Positions 16,635 through 25,839 of a DNA stretch of 64,000 nucleotides are shown here, piece by piece. The position numbers and the translations under genes were made by a program. Source of the stretch: Cronobacter sakazakii (GTDB taxonomy: Bacteria > Pseudomonadota > Gammaproteobacteria > Enterobacterales > Enterobacteriaceae); contig NZ_CP011047.1 of assembly GCF_000982825.1 (NCBI RefSeq), positions 3,038,001-3,102,000 on the forward strand, read 5' to 3'. How positions within the stretch are numbered: position 1 is the first letter of the stretch; every line of letters begins with the position of its first letter. The notes beneath the pieces were generated by a model. That model was not told where the DNA came from and searched no databases. It worked only from the letters and a program-made list of their open reading frames with translations.

Positions 16635-19277
16635 ATGAAGGGTAAATACAGAGCCGTCATCGCTTTATTACTTCTGGTTGTGCTGCTGCCTCTGGCGCTG
16701 CTGTTAACCGCGGGCTACTGGCTGCCGACGCTCGCGGGCGTCTGGCTGCCGCAGGGAACGCGCATCGCGCTGGAGCAGCGCCCGCGCCTGACCCGCTCCG
16801 CTATTGTGCTGCCGGATCTGCGTTATTTCGCGGGCGATTGCGAACTCGCCCACGCGCAACATGTCGTGTTGAGCCACCCGACGCGCTGGCGGCTGCATCT
16901 GGACGCTCTCACGCTCAACACCAGCTGCTTCAGCGCCATACCTGACGACCCCGCGCCCGGCGCGCCGCGCACGCTCGCCCAGTGGCAGACGATGCTGCCG
17001 GAAAGCGAGGTGGAGATAGCGCGCCTTAAACTCGCCGACCTGCCGGACTATGTCGGCACACTGCAGGCGAGCCTCAGCCCGCAGACGCAGCGCATTGCCT
17101 TTACCGGCGACAAGCTGGACGTGAGCGCCAGGCTTGAAGGGCAGGCGTTGAAGGTGGAGCGCCTGCGTCTGCACCTCTTTGACGGCCAGCCGCCGGTGTC
17201 GCTGCTCGGCGATTTCACGCTCGCGCTGATGCCGGATGGCATTCCGACCAAAGGCGAGACGCAGGCGCGGTTTTCACTCCCCCAGGCGCCGCATGGCGCT
17301 CGCGCTGAGGTCACGTGGCGCGGCGGCGAAGGGCAGCTATTACTCTTTGCGCAGGACGATCCCGATCCGCTGCTCGATCTCCCGTGGCAGGCCGGTCACG
17401 ATTCGTTTGCTTTCAGCGACGGGCGCTGGCGCTGGCCGTATGAGGGCTTTCCGCTAAGCGGCCGCGCCGCGCTTCGCGTGGAGAACTGGCGCGGCGGGCT
17501 GGATGCCGCGCGCATCAGCGGACGTGTGAATGTGGTGACGCAGGGGAATGCCGGGAAGGGCAACGCGGTGATGACCTTCGGCCCTGGCACCCTGAGCCTG
17601 CGCGAGAGCGCGATGCCGCTGCGCATCACCGGCGAGGCGAAACAGGACGCGCTGGCGTTTTACGCAAGCCTCCCCGCCATGCTGCGCGGCCCGCTGCTCT
17701 CGCCTGCGCTGCATTTTCTGCCGGGCGCACTGTTGCGCTCGCGCGGGCGAGTTATTGATGCGCTCAATATTGAAGAGATCCGCTGGCCGCTCGCGGGCGT
17801 GACGGTGACGGAAAAGGGCATTGACGGGCGTTTGCAGGCCATCGCGCGCGCCAGCGAGCCGGGTCAGGGCGATATGCTGCTGCATCTGGATGGCCGCGCC
17901 GAGGATTTTCTGCCCGATGCGGGCCTGTGGCGCTGGCGCTACTGGGGCAACGGCACCTTTGAACCGATGCGGTCGCGCTGGTCTGTCGGCGGGCGCGGCG
18001 AGTGGCGCGACGAGGTGATCACGCTCAGCGAACTCAACACGCGTTTCGACAAATGGCAGTACGGGAGCCTGACGGTCGACCATCCGCAACTGGCGCTGAG
18101 CACACCGGTGCGCTGGGCGCGGGGAGCCGCGACTCAGGCGCTGGAGGGCGCGCTGAAGCTGGATGCCGGCGCCACGCGCTTTACCAGCGGCGCCAGCCTG
18201 CCGCCGTCAACGCTTAATTTCAGCGTCCAGGGGCGCGATCCGAGCGCGTTCCAGTTTAAAGGCGATCTGCATGCGGGTGAGATTGGCCCGGTGCGCGTCA
18301 ATGGCCGCTGGGATGGCGAGCGCCTGCGCGGTCAGGCCTGGTGGTCGCCGCAGCCGCTCGCCGTCTTCCAGCCGCTGCTCCCGCCAGACTGGAAGCTGTT
18401 GCTGCGCGACGGCGGTTTTTACGCGCAGGTGGCGTTTTCCGCCGCGGCAGGCCAGGGATTCGAGGCGGGCGGTCACGGCGTGGTGAAACAGGGCAGCGCC
18501 TGGACCAAAGACAACCAGTTTAACGGCGTGGACTTCGTGCTGCCGTTCCGCTTTCGCGATTCGACCTGGCAGCTCGGCACGCGCGGGCCGGTGCGGCTGA
18601 ATATCGCGGAGATCCAAAGCCAGGTGCCGGCGCGGGATATTACGGCGTCACTCCAGGGCAGCTATCCGTGGAGCGAGGCGAGCCCGCTGGTGTTAAGCGA
18701 CGTCAGCGCGTCGCTGCTCGGCGGCAAAATTCGTATGCAGCAGTTGCGCCTGCCGCAGCACACAGCGGCGCTGCTGCGCCTGGAAAATATCTCGTCGAGC
18801 GAGCTGATCACCGCGACCAACGTCAAACAGGTGGCGCTCTCCGGTGCCATTAACGGCGCGCTGCCGCTGTGGGTCGATAACCCGCAATGGATTGTGCATG
18901 ACGGCTGGCTCACCAGCCCCGGCCCGCTGACGCTGCGCATGGATAAAGAGATGGCGGACGCGATGGCGCGGGATAACGCGGCGGCCGCGGCGGCGGTCAA
19001 CTGGCTGCGCTATATGGAAATCTCCCGCTCCTGGACGCGGCTGGATGTTGATAATCTCGGCGTGCTGCGCATGCGCTCGGAGTTCCAGGGCGAAAGCCAC
19101 GTGGACGGCAAAACCAGCGGCGTGCGGCTTAACTATCAGCATCAGGAAAATCTATTCACGCTGTGGCGCAGCTTGCGTTTCGGCGATAATTTACAGTCCT
19201 GGCTTGAGCAACACGCGACGCTGCCCGCCGCGCGTTGCAAGGCAACGTCAGGGAAGACCTGCGAGGAACAACCATGA
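16635..19277 (+). CDS. ydbH: YdbH, AsmA-like intermembrane phospholipid transport protein
   Basis: An 880-residue envelope protein. One N-terminal membrane anchor (AVIALLLLVVLLPLALLLTA) is followed by a long, beta-rich, AsmA-like periplasmic part. YdbH is known to act with TamB and YhdP in moving phospholipids to the outer membrane, with YnbE as its outer-membrane partner. Its TGA overlaps the ynbE ATG by four bases (19274-19277), a sign of coupled translation. The length matches the E. coli protein. The product is GC-rich coded like its neighbours. Confidence 0.95.
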   Translation: MKGKYRAVIALLLLVVLLPLALLLTAGYWLPTLAGVWLPQGTRIALEQRPRLTRSAIVLPDLRYFAGDCELAHAQHVVLSHPTRWRLHLDALTLNTSCFSAIPDDPAPGAPRTLAQWQTMLPESEVEIARLKLADLPDYVGTLQASLSPQTQRIAFTGDKLDVSARLEGQALKVERLRLHLFDGQPPVSLLGDFTLALMPDGIPTKGETQARFSLPQAPHGARAEVTWRGGEGQLLLFAQDDPDPLLDLPWQAGHDSFAFSDGRWRWPYEGFPLSGRAALRVENWRGGLDAARISGRVNVVTQGNAGKGNAVMTFGPGTLSLRESAMPLRITGEAKQDALAFYASLPAMLRGPLLSPALHFLPGALLRSRGRVIDALNIEEIRWPLAGVTVTEKGIDGRLQAIARASEPGQGDMLLHLDGRAEDFLPDAGLWRWRYWGNGTFEPMRSRWSVGGRGEWRDEVITLSELNTRFDKWQYGSLTVDHPQLALSTPVRWARGAATQALEGALKLDAGATRFTSGASLPPSTLNFSVQGRDPSAFQFKGDLHAGEIGPVRVNGRWDGERLRGQAWWSPQPLAVFQPLLPPDWKLLLRDGGFYAQVAFSAAAGQGFEAGGHGVVKQGSAWTKDNQFNGVDFVLPFRFRDSTWQLGTRGPVRLNIAEIQSQVPARDITASLQGSYPWSEASPLVLSDVSASLLGGKIRMQQLRLPQHTAALLRLENISSSELITATNVKQVALSGAINGALPLWVDNPQWIVHDGWLTSPGPLTLRMDKEMADAMARDNAAAAAAVNWLRYMEISRSWTRLDVDNLGVLRMRSEFQGESHVDGKTSGVRLNYQHQENLFTLWRSLRFGDNLQSWLEQHATLPAARCKATSGKTCEEQP

Positions 19278-19465
19278 AAACCGCAATCACGCTGATGGCA
19301 GGCGTCATCATCCTGGCACTGTGCGGCTGTACGCCGCGTATTGAGGTGGCGGCGCCCAAAGAGCCGATTACCATTAATATGAACGTCAAAATTGAACATG
19401 ATATCCATATTAAAGTGGATAAAGACGTCGAAGCGTTGCTGCAAAGCCGCAGCGATCTCTTCTGA
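19274..19465 (+). CDS. ynbE: YnbE lipoprotein, partner of YdbH
   Basis: A 63-residue lipoprotein (lipobox ALCGC). The mature part is mostly an alternating-residue strand (PITINMNVKIEHDIHIKV) suited to extend the YdbH beta-groove at the outer membrane, the role described for YnbE. The start is ATG 19274, overlapping the ydbH stop. The ydbL gene follows after 11 bases. Confidence 0.95.
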   Translation: MKTAITLMAGVIILALCGCTPRIEVAAPKEPITINMNVKIEHDIHIKVDKDVEALLQSRSDLF

Positions 19466-19476
19466 GGAGGCGGCCA

Positions 19477-19797
19477 ATGAAAAGCCTGCTGGTCGTGATG
19501 CTGGCGCTGCTGCTGGCAAGCCCCGTCAGCTACGCGCTGACGCTTGACGAGGCCCGCGCGCAAGGGCGCGTGAGCGAAACGTTCACCGGTTATCTTGCGC
19601 CGGTGGCGCAGGATGCGGAAACGGCGGCGCTGGTGGCGCGCATTAATCAGGCGCGGGCTGAAAGCTACCGCGACGTCGCCCAACAGAACGGATTGCCGGT
19701 CGATGAAGTGGCGAAAATGGCAGGGCAGAAGCTGGTGGCGCGCAGTAAACCCGGCGAATATGTGCGCGGCATTAATGGCCGGTGGATGAAAAAATAA
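19477..19797 (+). CDS. ydbL: YdbL, DUF1318 periplasmic protein
   Basis: A 106-residue protein with a Sec signal peptide (SLLVVMLALLLASPVSYA) and the DUF1318 core (ALTLDEARAQGRVSETFTGYLAP, then ARINQARAESYRDVAQQNG). It is the third gene of the ydbH-ynbE-ydbL operon and is reported to modulate the YdbH-YnbE complex. The start follows GAGGAGGC. Confidence 0.95.
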   Translation: MKSLLVVMLALLLASPVSYALTLDEARAQGRVSETFTGYLAPVAQDAETAALVARINQARAESYRDVAQQNGLPVDEVAKMAGQKLVARSKPGEYVRGINGRWMKK

Positions 19798-19876
19798 CCC
19801 CGCTACTCCCCACGGGTAACAGACGACGCCGCGCGCCTGTGTCAGGCTCGGCAAACACGCTTACAGGAGAAACGTC

Positions 19877-20203
19877 ATGACAACCGAATACACTCTGCCG
19901 CTGGACGACGCGCAGGCGTCATCGTTACCGGCTATTGCGCAGCTGCTGCGCGCTAACGCCGGGTTGTTTAAACATCTGGTGATGTCCGAGCACCCGGACG
20001 ATATCCGCTACGCCTATCAGCCGGAGTCGTTCGAGATAACCGACATTACCGACCGCACCTTTACGTTCCGCTGTCTGGTGCACTATTTCGAGCCGTGCTG
20101 CGATCGCGATATGCATGATGCGCGCACTTACACCATTCCTTATCAGGTGCGGGATAACACGCTGGTGTTTGCGCTTGATGAAACGCCGTGGGTGGTGGCG
20201 TAA
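19877..20203 (+). CDS. Hypothetical cytosolic protein
   Basis: A 108-residue acidic protein with no signal or membrane segment and no family that I recognise. It contains a CLVHYFEPCCDRDMHDART stretch with a Cys pair and several His and Asp residues that could bind a metal, but this is only a look at composition. The start follows ACAGGAGAA. It ends at a shared bidirectional terminator with azoR. Confidence 0.75.
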   Translation: MTTEYTLPLDDAQASSLPAIAQLLRANAGLFKHLVMSEHPDDIRYAYQPESFEITDITDRTFTFRCLVHYFEPCCDRDMHDARTYTIPYQVRDNTLVFALDETPWVVA

Positions 20204-20220
20204 CGCGGGTTGCGCCCATA

Positions 20221-20248
20221 AAAAAACCGCCCCGGAGGGCGGTTTTTT
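20221..20248. terminator. Bidirectional terminator
   Basis: AAAAAACCGCCC-CGGA-GGGCGGTTTTTT is symmetrical: the stem is flanked by A6 on one side and T6 on the other. It can end both the hypothetical gene on the plus strand and azoR on the minus strand. Confidence 0.92.
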
Positions 20249-20262
20249 GGTCTGGACGTCTC

Positions 20263-20868
20263 TTATGCAGAAACCAGCGCGTCGATAGCGGCTTTGGCGT
20301 CGCTCTGCGCTTTGGTCGCCATTTCCGGGCCGTAAGCCACGCCTTCGGCAAACACAAAGTTCACGTCGGTGATACCGATAAAGCCCAGGAACAGGGAGAG
20401 GTACGGGGTCACCAGATCGGTCGGGGTATCTTTATGGATGCCGCCGCGGCTGGTCAGCACGATAGCGCGCTTGCCGGTTACCAGACCTTCCGGGCCTTTC
20501 TCGGTGTAGCGGAACGTTACGCCAGCGCGGGCCACTAGGTCAAAATAGTTTTTCAGCTGGGTCGGGATGTTGAAATTGTACATCGGCGCCGCAATAACAA
20601 TCACGTCATGCGCCTGCAGCTCAGCAATCAGTTCATCAGAGAGCGAGAGCGCGTCCTGCTGACGCGGGGTCAGCGGCGCGTCTGACGGGCGCAGGGCACC
20701 AACCAGCTCGCCATCCAGTACCGGCACCGGGTTTGCCGCCAGGTCGCGCACGGTGATTTCATCCGCGCTGTGCTTTTCACGCCACTGCTCCACGAAGTAG
20801 TCGGAAAGCTGGTTGGACTGGGAGTAACCTGCCAGAATACTGGACTTCAGAACGAGTACTTTGCTCAT
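20263..20868 (-). CDS. azoR: FMN-dependent NADH-azoreductase
   Basis: A 201-residue flavodoxin-like quinone/azo reductase that uses NADH to reduce quinones and azo compounds in the cytosol. It follows E. coli AzoR closely (KVLVLKSSILAGYSQSNQLS FMN-phosphate loop, APMYNFNIPTQLKNYFD, and TSRGGIHKDTPTDLV). The start follows AAAGGAACATCCC. It lies next to hrpA, as in E. coli, and is divergent from it. Confidence 0.97.
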   Translation of the reverse strand: MSKVLVLKSSILAGYSQSNQLSDYFVEQWREKHSADEITVRDLAANPVPVLDGELVGALRPSDAPLTPRQQDALSLSDELIAELQAHDVIVIAAPMYNFNIPTQLKNYFDLVARAGVTFRYTEKGPEGLVTGKRAIVLTSRGGIHKDTPTDLVTPYLSLFLGFIGITDVNFVFAEGVAYGPEMATKAQSDAKAAIDALVSA

Positions 20869-21072
20869 GGGATGTTCCTTTTTGATTTGGTTGTCAGGGC
20901 CGTTGCCCCTTGCCTGACGACAACTCTATTCACAAACCGATTACAGTGATAGCGCAATATATCGAAGTCTATGTTCTAAATTTTTGAACAAGGCGCGCCA
21001 GAAAGCGGTGTGGTACTCTACGCTTAACGAAACCCTAAGATTTAACGGGCCGTGCACAGGCCGTATAACACA

Positions 21073-24000
21073 ATGATGGAAAAACAAAATATTACTCTCT
21101 CCGCCCTGATGGCACGTCTCGACTCGCTGATGCTGCGCGATAAAAGCCGCTTCGCCCGTCGCCTCCACGGGGCTAAAAAGATTAAAAATACTGAATCTCA
21201 GCAGGCGCTTTTCGAACAGCTCTCTCAGGAGATGAGCGAGGCGGCAGGGAAAGTCCTGCTGCGCGAAGCGGCGCGCCCGGCGATTACATACCCGGAAAAC
21301 CTGCCGGTCAGCCAGAAGAAACAGGACATCCTCAATGCCGTGCGTGACCATCAGGTGGTGATCGTGGCGGGGGAGACCGGCTCCGGGAAAACCACCCAGT
21401 TGCCGAAAATCTGCATGGAACTTGGGCGCGGGGTAAAAGGGCTTATCGGCCACACCCAGCCGCGTCGTCTCGCGGCGCGTACCGTGGCGAACCGCATCGC
21501 CGAAGAGCTGCAAACCGAGCCGGGCGGCTGCGTCGGTTATAAAGTGCGCTTTAGCGATCACGTCAGCGACAACACCATGGTTAAGCTGATGACCGACGGT
21601 ATCCTGCTGGCGGAAATCCAGCAGGATCGCCTGCTGATGCAGTACGACACTATCATCATCGATGAAGCGCACGAGCGCAGCCTGAACATCGATTTTCTGC
21701 TGGGTTACCTGCGCGAACTACTGCCAAAGCGCCCGGATCTGAAAGTTATTATTACGTCGGCGACCATCGATCCTGAGCGTTTCTCGCGCCACTTTAATAA
21801 CGCGCCGATTATCGAAGTTTCTGGCCGTACGTATCCGGTTGAGGTGCGCTACCGCCCGATTGTGGAAGAAGCAGACGATACCGAGCGGGACCAGCTGCAG
21901 GCGATTTTCGACGCCGTGGAAGAGCTGGGCCGCGAAGGGCCGGGCGATATCCTGATCTTTATGAGCGGCGAGCGTGAAATCCGCGACACCGCTGACGGGC
22001 TGATGAAACTCAACCTGCCGCACACCGAGGTGCTGCCGCTCTATGCGCGGCTCTCCAACAGCGAACAGAACCGCGTCTTCCAGCCGCATGCCGGGCGACG
22101 CATTGTGCTGGCGACCAACGTCGCCGAAACGTCGCTGACCGTGCCGGGCATTAAATATGTGATAGACCCCGGTACGGCGCGCATCAGCCGTTACAGCTAC
22201 CGCACCAAAGTGCAGCGGCTGCCGATTGAGCCGGTGTCGCAGGCGTCTGCCAACCAGCGTAAAGGCCGCTGCGGGCGCGTCTCGGAAGGGATCTGTATCC
22301 GCCTTTATTCGGAAGACGATTTCCTCTCGCGCCCGGAATTTACCGACCCGGAAATCCTGCGCACCAACCTGGCGTCCGTCATTCTGCAAATGACGGCGCT
22401 GGGGCTTGGCGATATCGCCGCGTTCCCGTTTGTCGAAGCGCCGGATAAGCGCAACATTCAGGACGGTGTGCGTCTGCTGGAAGAGCTGGGCGCTATCACC
22501 ACCGACGCGCAGGCGTCAGTGTATAAACTGACGCCGCTGGGCCGTCAGCTGTCGCAACTGCCGGTGGACCCGCGTCTCGCGCGCATGGTGCTGGAGGCGC
22601 AAAAGCATGGCTGCGTGCGCGAGGCGATGATCATCACCTCCGCGCTGTCGATTCAGGACCCACGCGAGCGTCCGCTCGATAAACAGCAGGCGTCGGATGA
22701 GAAACACCGCCGCTTCCACGATAAAGAGTCCGATTTCCTGGCCTTCGTGAACCTGTGGAACTACCTCGGCGAGCAGCAAAAGGCGCTGTCGTCCAATCAG
22801 TTCCGCCGCCTGTGCCGTACCGATTACCTTAATTATCTGCGGGTGCGCGAATGGCAGGATATCTACACCCAGCTGCGCCAGGTGGTCAAAGAGCTTGGCA
22901 TTCCGGTGAACAGCGAACCGGCGGGCTACCGCGAAGTGCACACGGCGCTGTTGACCGGGCTGTTGTCGCACATCGGCATGAAAGACGCCGATAAACAGGA
23001 GTACACCGGCGCGCGCAATGCCCGTTTCTCCATTTTCCCCGGCTCCGGGCTGTTTAAAAAGCCGCCGAAGTGGGTGATGGTGGCGGAGCTGGTGGAAACC
23101 AGCCGCCTGTGGGGGCGAATCGCGGCGCGTATCGACCCGGAGTGGATCGAGCCGGTGGCGCAGCACCTCATTAAGCGCTCATACAGCGAGCCGCACTGGG
23201 AGCGCGCGCAGGGTGCCGTGATGGCAAGCGAGAAAGTGACGCTCTACGGCCTGCCGATCGTGGCCGCGCGCAGCGTTAACTACAGCCAGATCGATCCGGT
23301 GCTTTCGCGTGAGCTTTTCATCCGCCACGCGCTGGTGGAAGGCGACTGGCAGACGCGTCACGCCTTTTTCCGCGAAAACCAGAAACTGCGCGCCGAAGTG
23401 GAGGAGCTGGAGCATAAATCGCGTCGCCGCGACATTCTGGTGGACGACGACACGCTGTTTGAATTTTACGATCAGCGCATCAGCGTTGATGCGATTTCCG
23501 CGCGCCACTTCGACAGCTGGTGGAAAAAGGCGAGCCGTGAAACGCCGGATCTGCTCAACTTCGAAAAGAGCATGTTGATTAAAGAGGGCGCGGAGAAGGT
23601 CAGCAAGCTCGATTACCCGAACTTCTGGCATCAGGGCAACCTGAAGCTGCGCCTGACTTATCAGTTTGAGCCGGGCGGCGACGCCGACGGCGTGACGGTG
23701 CATATTCCGCTGCCGCTGTTAAACCAGGTGGAAGACGCGGGCTTCGAATGGCAGGTGCCGGGAATGCGCCGCGAACTCATCATCGCGCTGATCAAATCGC
23801 TGCCAAAACCCGTGCGCCGCAATTTCGTTCCGGCACCTAACTACGCCGAGGCGTTTTTAGGCCGCGTTACGCCGCTGGAACTGCCTCTGCTGGACGCGCT
23901 GGAGCGCGAACTGCGCCGTATGACCGGCGTGACGATTGACCGCGAGGCGTGGCAGGCCGAACAGGTGCCCGATCATCTTAAAATGACTTTCCGGGTGGTG

Positions 24001-24978
24001 GATGAGAAGGGCCGCAAGCTGCGCGAGGGCAAAGATCTCCACGCGCTGAAAGAGGGGCTGAAAGAGAAAGTGCAGGAAACCCTTTCAGCGGTGGCGGATG
24101 ACGGCATCGAGCAGAGCGGGCTGCATATCTGGAGCTTCGGCACGCTGCCCGAGCGCTATGAGCAGAAGCGCGGCGGCTATCAGGTGAAAGCGTTCCCGGC
24201 GCTGGTGGATGAGAAAGAGAGCGTCGGCATCCGGCTGTTTGATAACCCGCAGGAGCAGCAACACGCCATGTGGCGCGGGCTGCGCCGTCTGCTGTTGCTT
24301 AACATTCCGTCGCCGATTAAGTATCTGCATGAGAAACTGCCGAACAAAGCGAAGCTCGGGCTTTATTTCAACCCGTACGGCAAGGTGCTGGATCTGATTG
24401 ACGACTGCATCTCCTGCGGCGTCGATAAGCTTATCGCCGAAAACGGCGGGCCTGTATGGAGCGAAGCGGGCTTTGCGCAGCTTCACGATAAAGTGCGTGC
24501 GGAACTGAACGACACCGTGGTGGATATCGCAAAGCAGGTCGAGCAGATCCTGACGGCGGTGTTCAATATCAATAAGCGTCTGAAAGGGCGCGTGGATATG
24601 ACGATGGCGCTCGGCCTCTCTGATATCAAAGCGCAGATGAGCGGGCTGGTGTACCGCGGTTTTGTCACCGGCAACGGTTATAAGCGCCTCGGCGACACGC
24701 TGCGTTATCTCCACGCCATCGAAAAACGGCTTGAGAAGATGGCCGTCGACCCGCACCGCGACCGCGCGCAGATGCTCAAAGTGGAAGCTGTACAGCAGGC
24801 GTGGCAGCAGTGGCTTAACAAGCTGCCGCCCGCGCGGCGCGATGACGACGACGTGCAGGAGATCCGCTGGATGATCGAGGAGCTGCGCGTGAGTTATTTC
24901 GCCCAGCAGCTCGGCACGCCATACCCGGTCTCCGACAAGCGCGTGTTGCAGGCGATGGAGCAGGTGAGCGGGACGTAG
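21073..24978 (+). CDS. hrpA: ATP-dependent RNA helicase HrpA
   Basis: A 1301-residue DEAH-box helicase; E. coli HrpA rescues stalled and collided ribosomes. Visible: Walker A GETGSGKTT, the DEAH box (IIIDEAHERSLN), motif III SATID, motif VI QRKGRCGRV, then the winged-helix, HA2 and OB regions and the long C-terminal part seen in E. coli. The start is uncertain: alignment with E. coli HrpA favours the ATG at 21073 or 21076; an in-frame ATG at 21052 would add seven unmatched residues. No strong Shine-Dalgarno is seen. Confidence 0.96.
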   Translation: MMEKQNITLSALMARLDSLMLRDKSRFARRLHGAKKIKNTESQQALFEQLSQEMSEAAGKVLLREAARPAITYPENLPVSQKKQDILNAVRDHQVVIVAGETGSGKTTQLPKICMELGRGVKGLIGHTQPRRLAARTVANRIAEELQTEPGGCVGYKVRFSDHVSDNTMVKLMTDGILLAEIQQDRLLMQYDTIIIDEAHERSLNIDFLLGYLRELLPKRPDLKVIITSATIDPERFSRHFNNAPIIEVSGRTYPVEVRYRPIVEEADDTERDQLQAIFDAVEELGREGPGDILIFMSGEREIRDTADGLMKLNLPHTEVLPLYARLSNSEQNRVFQPHAGRRIVLATNVAETSLTVPGIKYVIDPGTARISRYSYRTKVQRLPIEPVSQASANQRKGRCGRVSEGICIRLYSEDDFLSRPEFTDPEILRTNLASVILQMTALGLGDIAAFPFVEAPDKRNIQDGVRLLEELGAITTDAQASVYKLTPLGRQLSQLPVDPRLARMVLEAQKHGCVREAMIITSALSIQDPRERPLDKQQASDEKHRRFHDKESDFLAFVNLWNYLGEQQKALSSNQFRRLCRTDYLNYLRVREWQDIYTQLRQVVKELGIPVNSEPAGYREVHTALLTGLLSHIGMKDADKQEYTGARNARFSIFPGSGLFKKPPKWVMVAELVETSRLWGRIAARIDPEWIEPVAQHLIKRSYSEPHWERAQGAVMASEKVTLYGLPIVAARSVNYSQIDPVLSRELFIRHALVEGDWQTRHAFFRENQKLRAEVEELEHKSRRRDILVDDDTLFEFYDQRISVDAISARHFDSWWKKASRETPDLLNFEKSMLIKEGAEKVSKLDYPNFWHQGNLKLRLTYQFEPGGDADGVTVHIPLPLLNQVEDAGFEWQVPGMRRELIIALIKSLPKPVRRNFVPAPNYAEAFLGRVTPLELPLLDALERELRRMTGVTIDREAWQAEQVPDHLKMTFRVVDEKGRKLREGKDLHALKEGLKEKVQETLSAVADDGIEQSGLHIWSFGTLPERYEQKRGGYQVKAFPALVDEKESVGIRLFDNPQEQQHAMWRGLRRLLLLNIPSPIKYLHEKLPNKAKLGLYFNPYGKVLDLIDDCISCGVDKLIAENGGPVWSEAGFAQLHDKVRAELNDTVVDIAKQVEQILTAVFNINKRLKGRVDMTMALGLSDIKAQMSGLVYRGFVTGNGYKRLGDTLRYLHAIEKRLEKMAVDPHRDRAQMLKVEAVQQAWQQWLNKLPPARRDDDDVQEIRWMIEELRVSYFAQQLGTPYPVSDKRVLQAMEQVSGT

Positions 24979-25008
24979 TTGCGCACAGTGGGTGCGGAAT
25001 ATTGTTAT

Positions 25009-25285
25009 GGTGGGTGCGCTGCGCTTACCCACCCTACAAGTTCCTACAACGCCTACCGTATTCCGTAGGGCGGGTAAGCGTAGCGCACCCGCCGGGCAAC
25101 ACCACGTAAACCTGCACGTAGGGCGGGTAAGCGTAAGCGCAGCGCACCCGCCGTCTTACCAACCTGCACCCGCCATTCCCGGAACCTGTCTCGCAAACCT
25201 GAAACTCCCCAACACCGAACCTCCGCCACACATGTTATAAACCCGCGACAACCCCCGTAGGGTGGGTAAGCACAGCGCACCCACC
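25009..25285. repeat. REP cluster upstream of the RAYT gene (four copies)
   Basis: Four REP-type hairpins: 25009-25037 (minus orientation), 25065-25093, 25118-25152 and 25257-25285 (plus orientation). Each starts with GTAG, then GGGYGGGT-AAGC...GC-ACCCRCC folds as a stem. The third has a six-base enlarged loop; the fourth has T/A changes on both stem arms that keep pairing. The first two form a head-to-head pair, as in BIMEs. The rest of the 347-base gap between hrpA and the transposase holds no gene. Confidence 0.93.
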
Positions 25286-25325
25286 ATGAAAACGGCAACC
25301 TGTCTCATGGAAGGAGGCGAACTGT

Positions 25326-25832
25326 ATGTCCCGCTATCGCAGGTTATATATCCCTGGCAACACCTGGTTTTTCACCGTCAATCTGCGCAACCGTCGCAGC
25401 CTCCTGTTATGCCGTTACATTGACCTGTTGCGTGCGCAGGTCGCTCGGGTGAAACGCCGCTATCCTTTCATCATTGACGCCTGGGTGGTGCTGCCTGAAC
25501 ACATGCATTGCATATGGACGCTGCCGGAAGGAGACCACAATTATTCCGTGCGCTGGCAGGAGATTAAAAAAGGGTTTACCCGCGCGTTAACGCCGCCACG
25601 TGCGGCAGACACGGTCTGGCAGCGACGCTTCTGGGAGCATGGTATCCGGAATGAAGAGGATTTGCGGCGGCACATGGATTATGTTTATTTCAATCCGGTG
25701 AAACATGGTTGGGTGCGCGAGGTGTGCGAATGGCCATTTTCATCGTTTCACCGCGATGTGGCACGGGGGTTGTACCCGAAAACCTGGGCGGGGGATAGCG
25801 GGGAGTTTTGTGTTGGTGAACGGCGAAGGTAG
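25326..25832 (+). CDS. rayT: REP-associated tyrosine transposase (RAYT, Y1/HUH family)
   Basis: A 168-residue single-domain Y1 transposase-like protein. RAYTs bind and nick single-stranded REP hairpins and are thought to have spread them. The HUH-type metal motif is in LPEHMHCIW, and the catalytic Tyr lies in the DYVYFNPVKHGWV helix. The C-terminus SSFHRDVARGLYPKTWAG is typical. The start ATG 25326 follows GGAGGCGAACT. It is flanked on both sides by REP copies with the same GTAG head, the usual arrangement. The reading frame is intact. Confidence 0.95.
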   Translation: MSRYRRLYIPGNTWFFTVNLRNRRSLLLCRYIDLLRAQVARVKRRYPFIIDAWVVLPEHMHCIWTLPEGDHNYSVRWQEIKKGFTRALTPPRAADTVWQRRFWEHGIRNEEDLRRHMDYVYFNPVKHGWVREVCEWPFSSFHRDVARGLYPKTWAGDSGEFCVGERRR

Positions 25833-25839
25833 CCGCGTC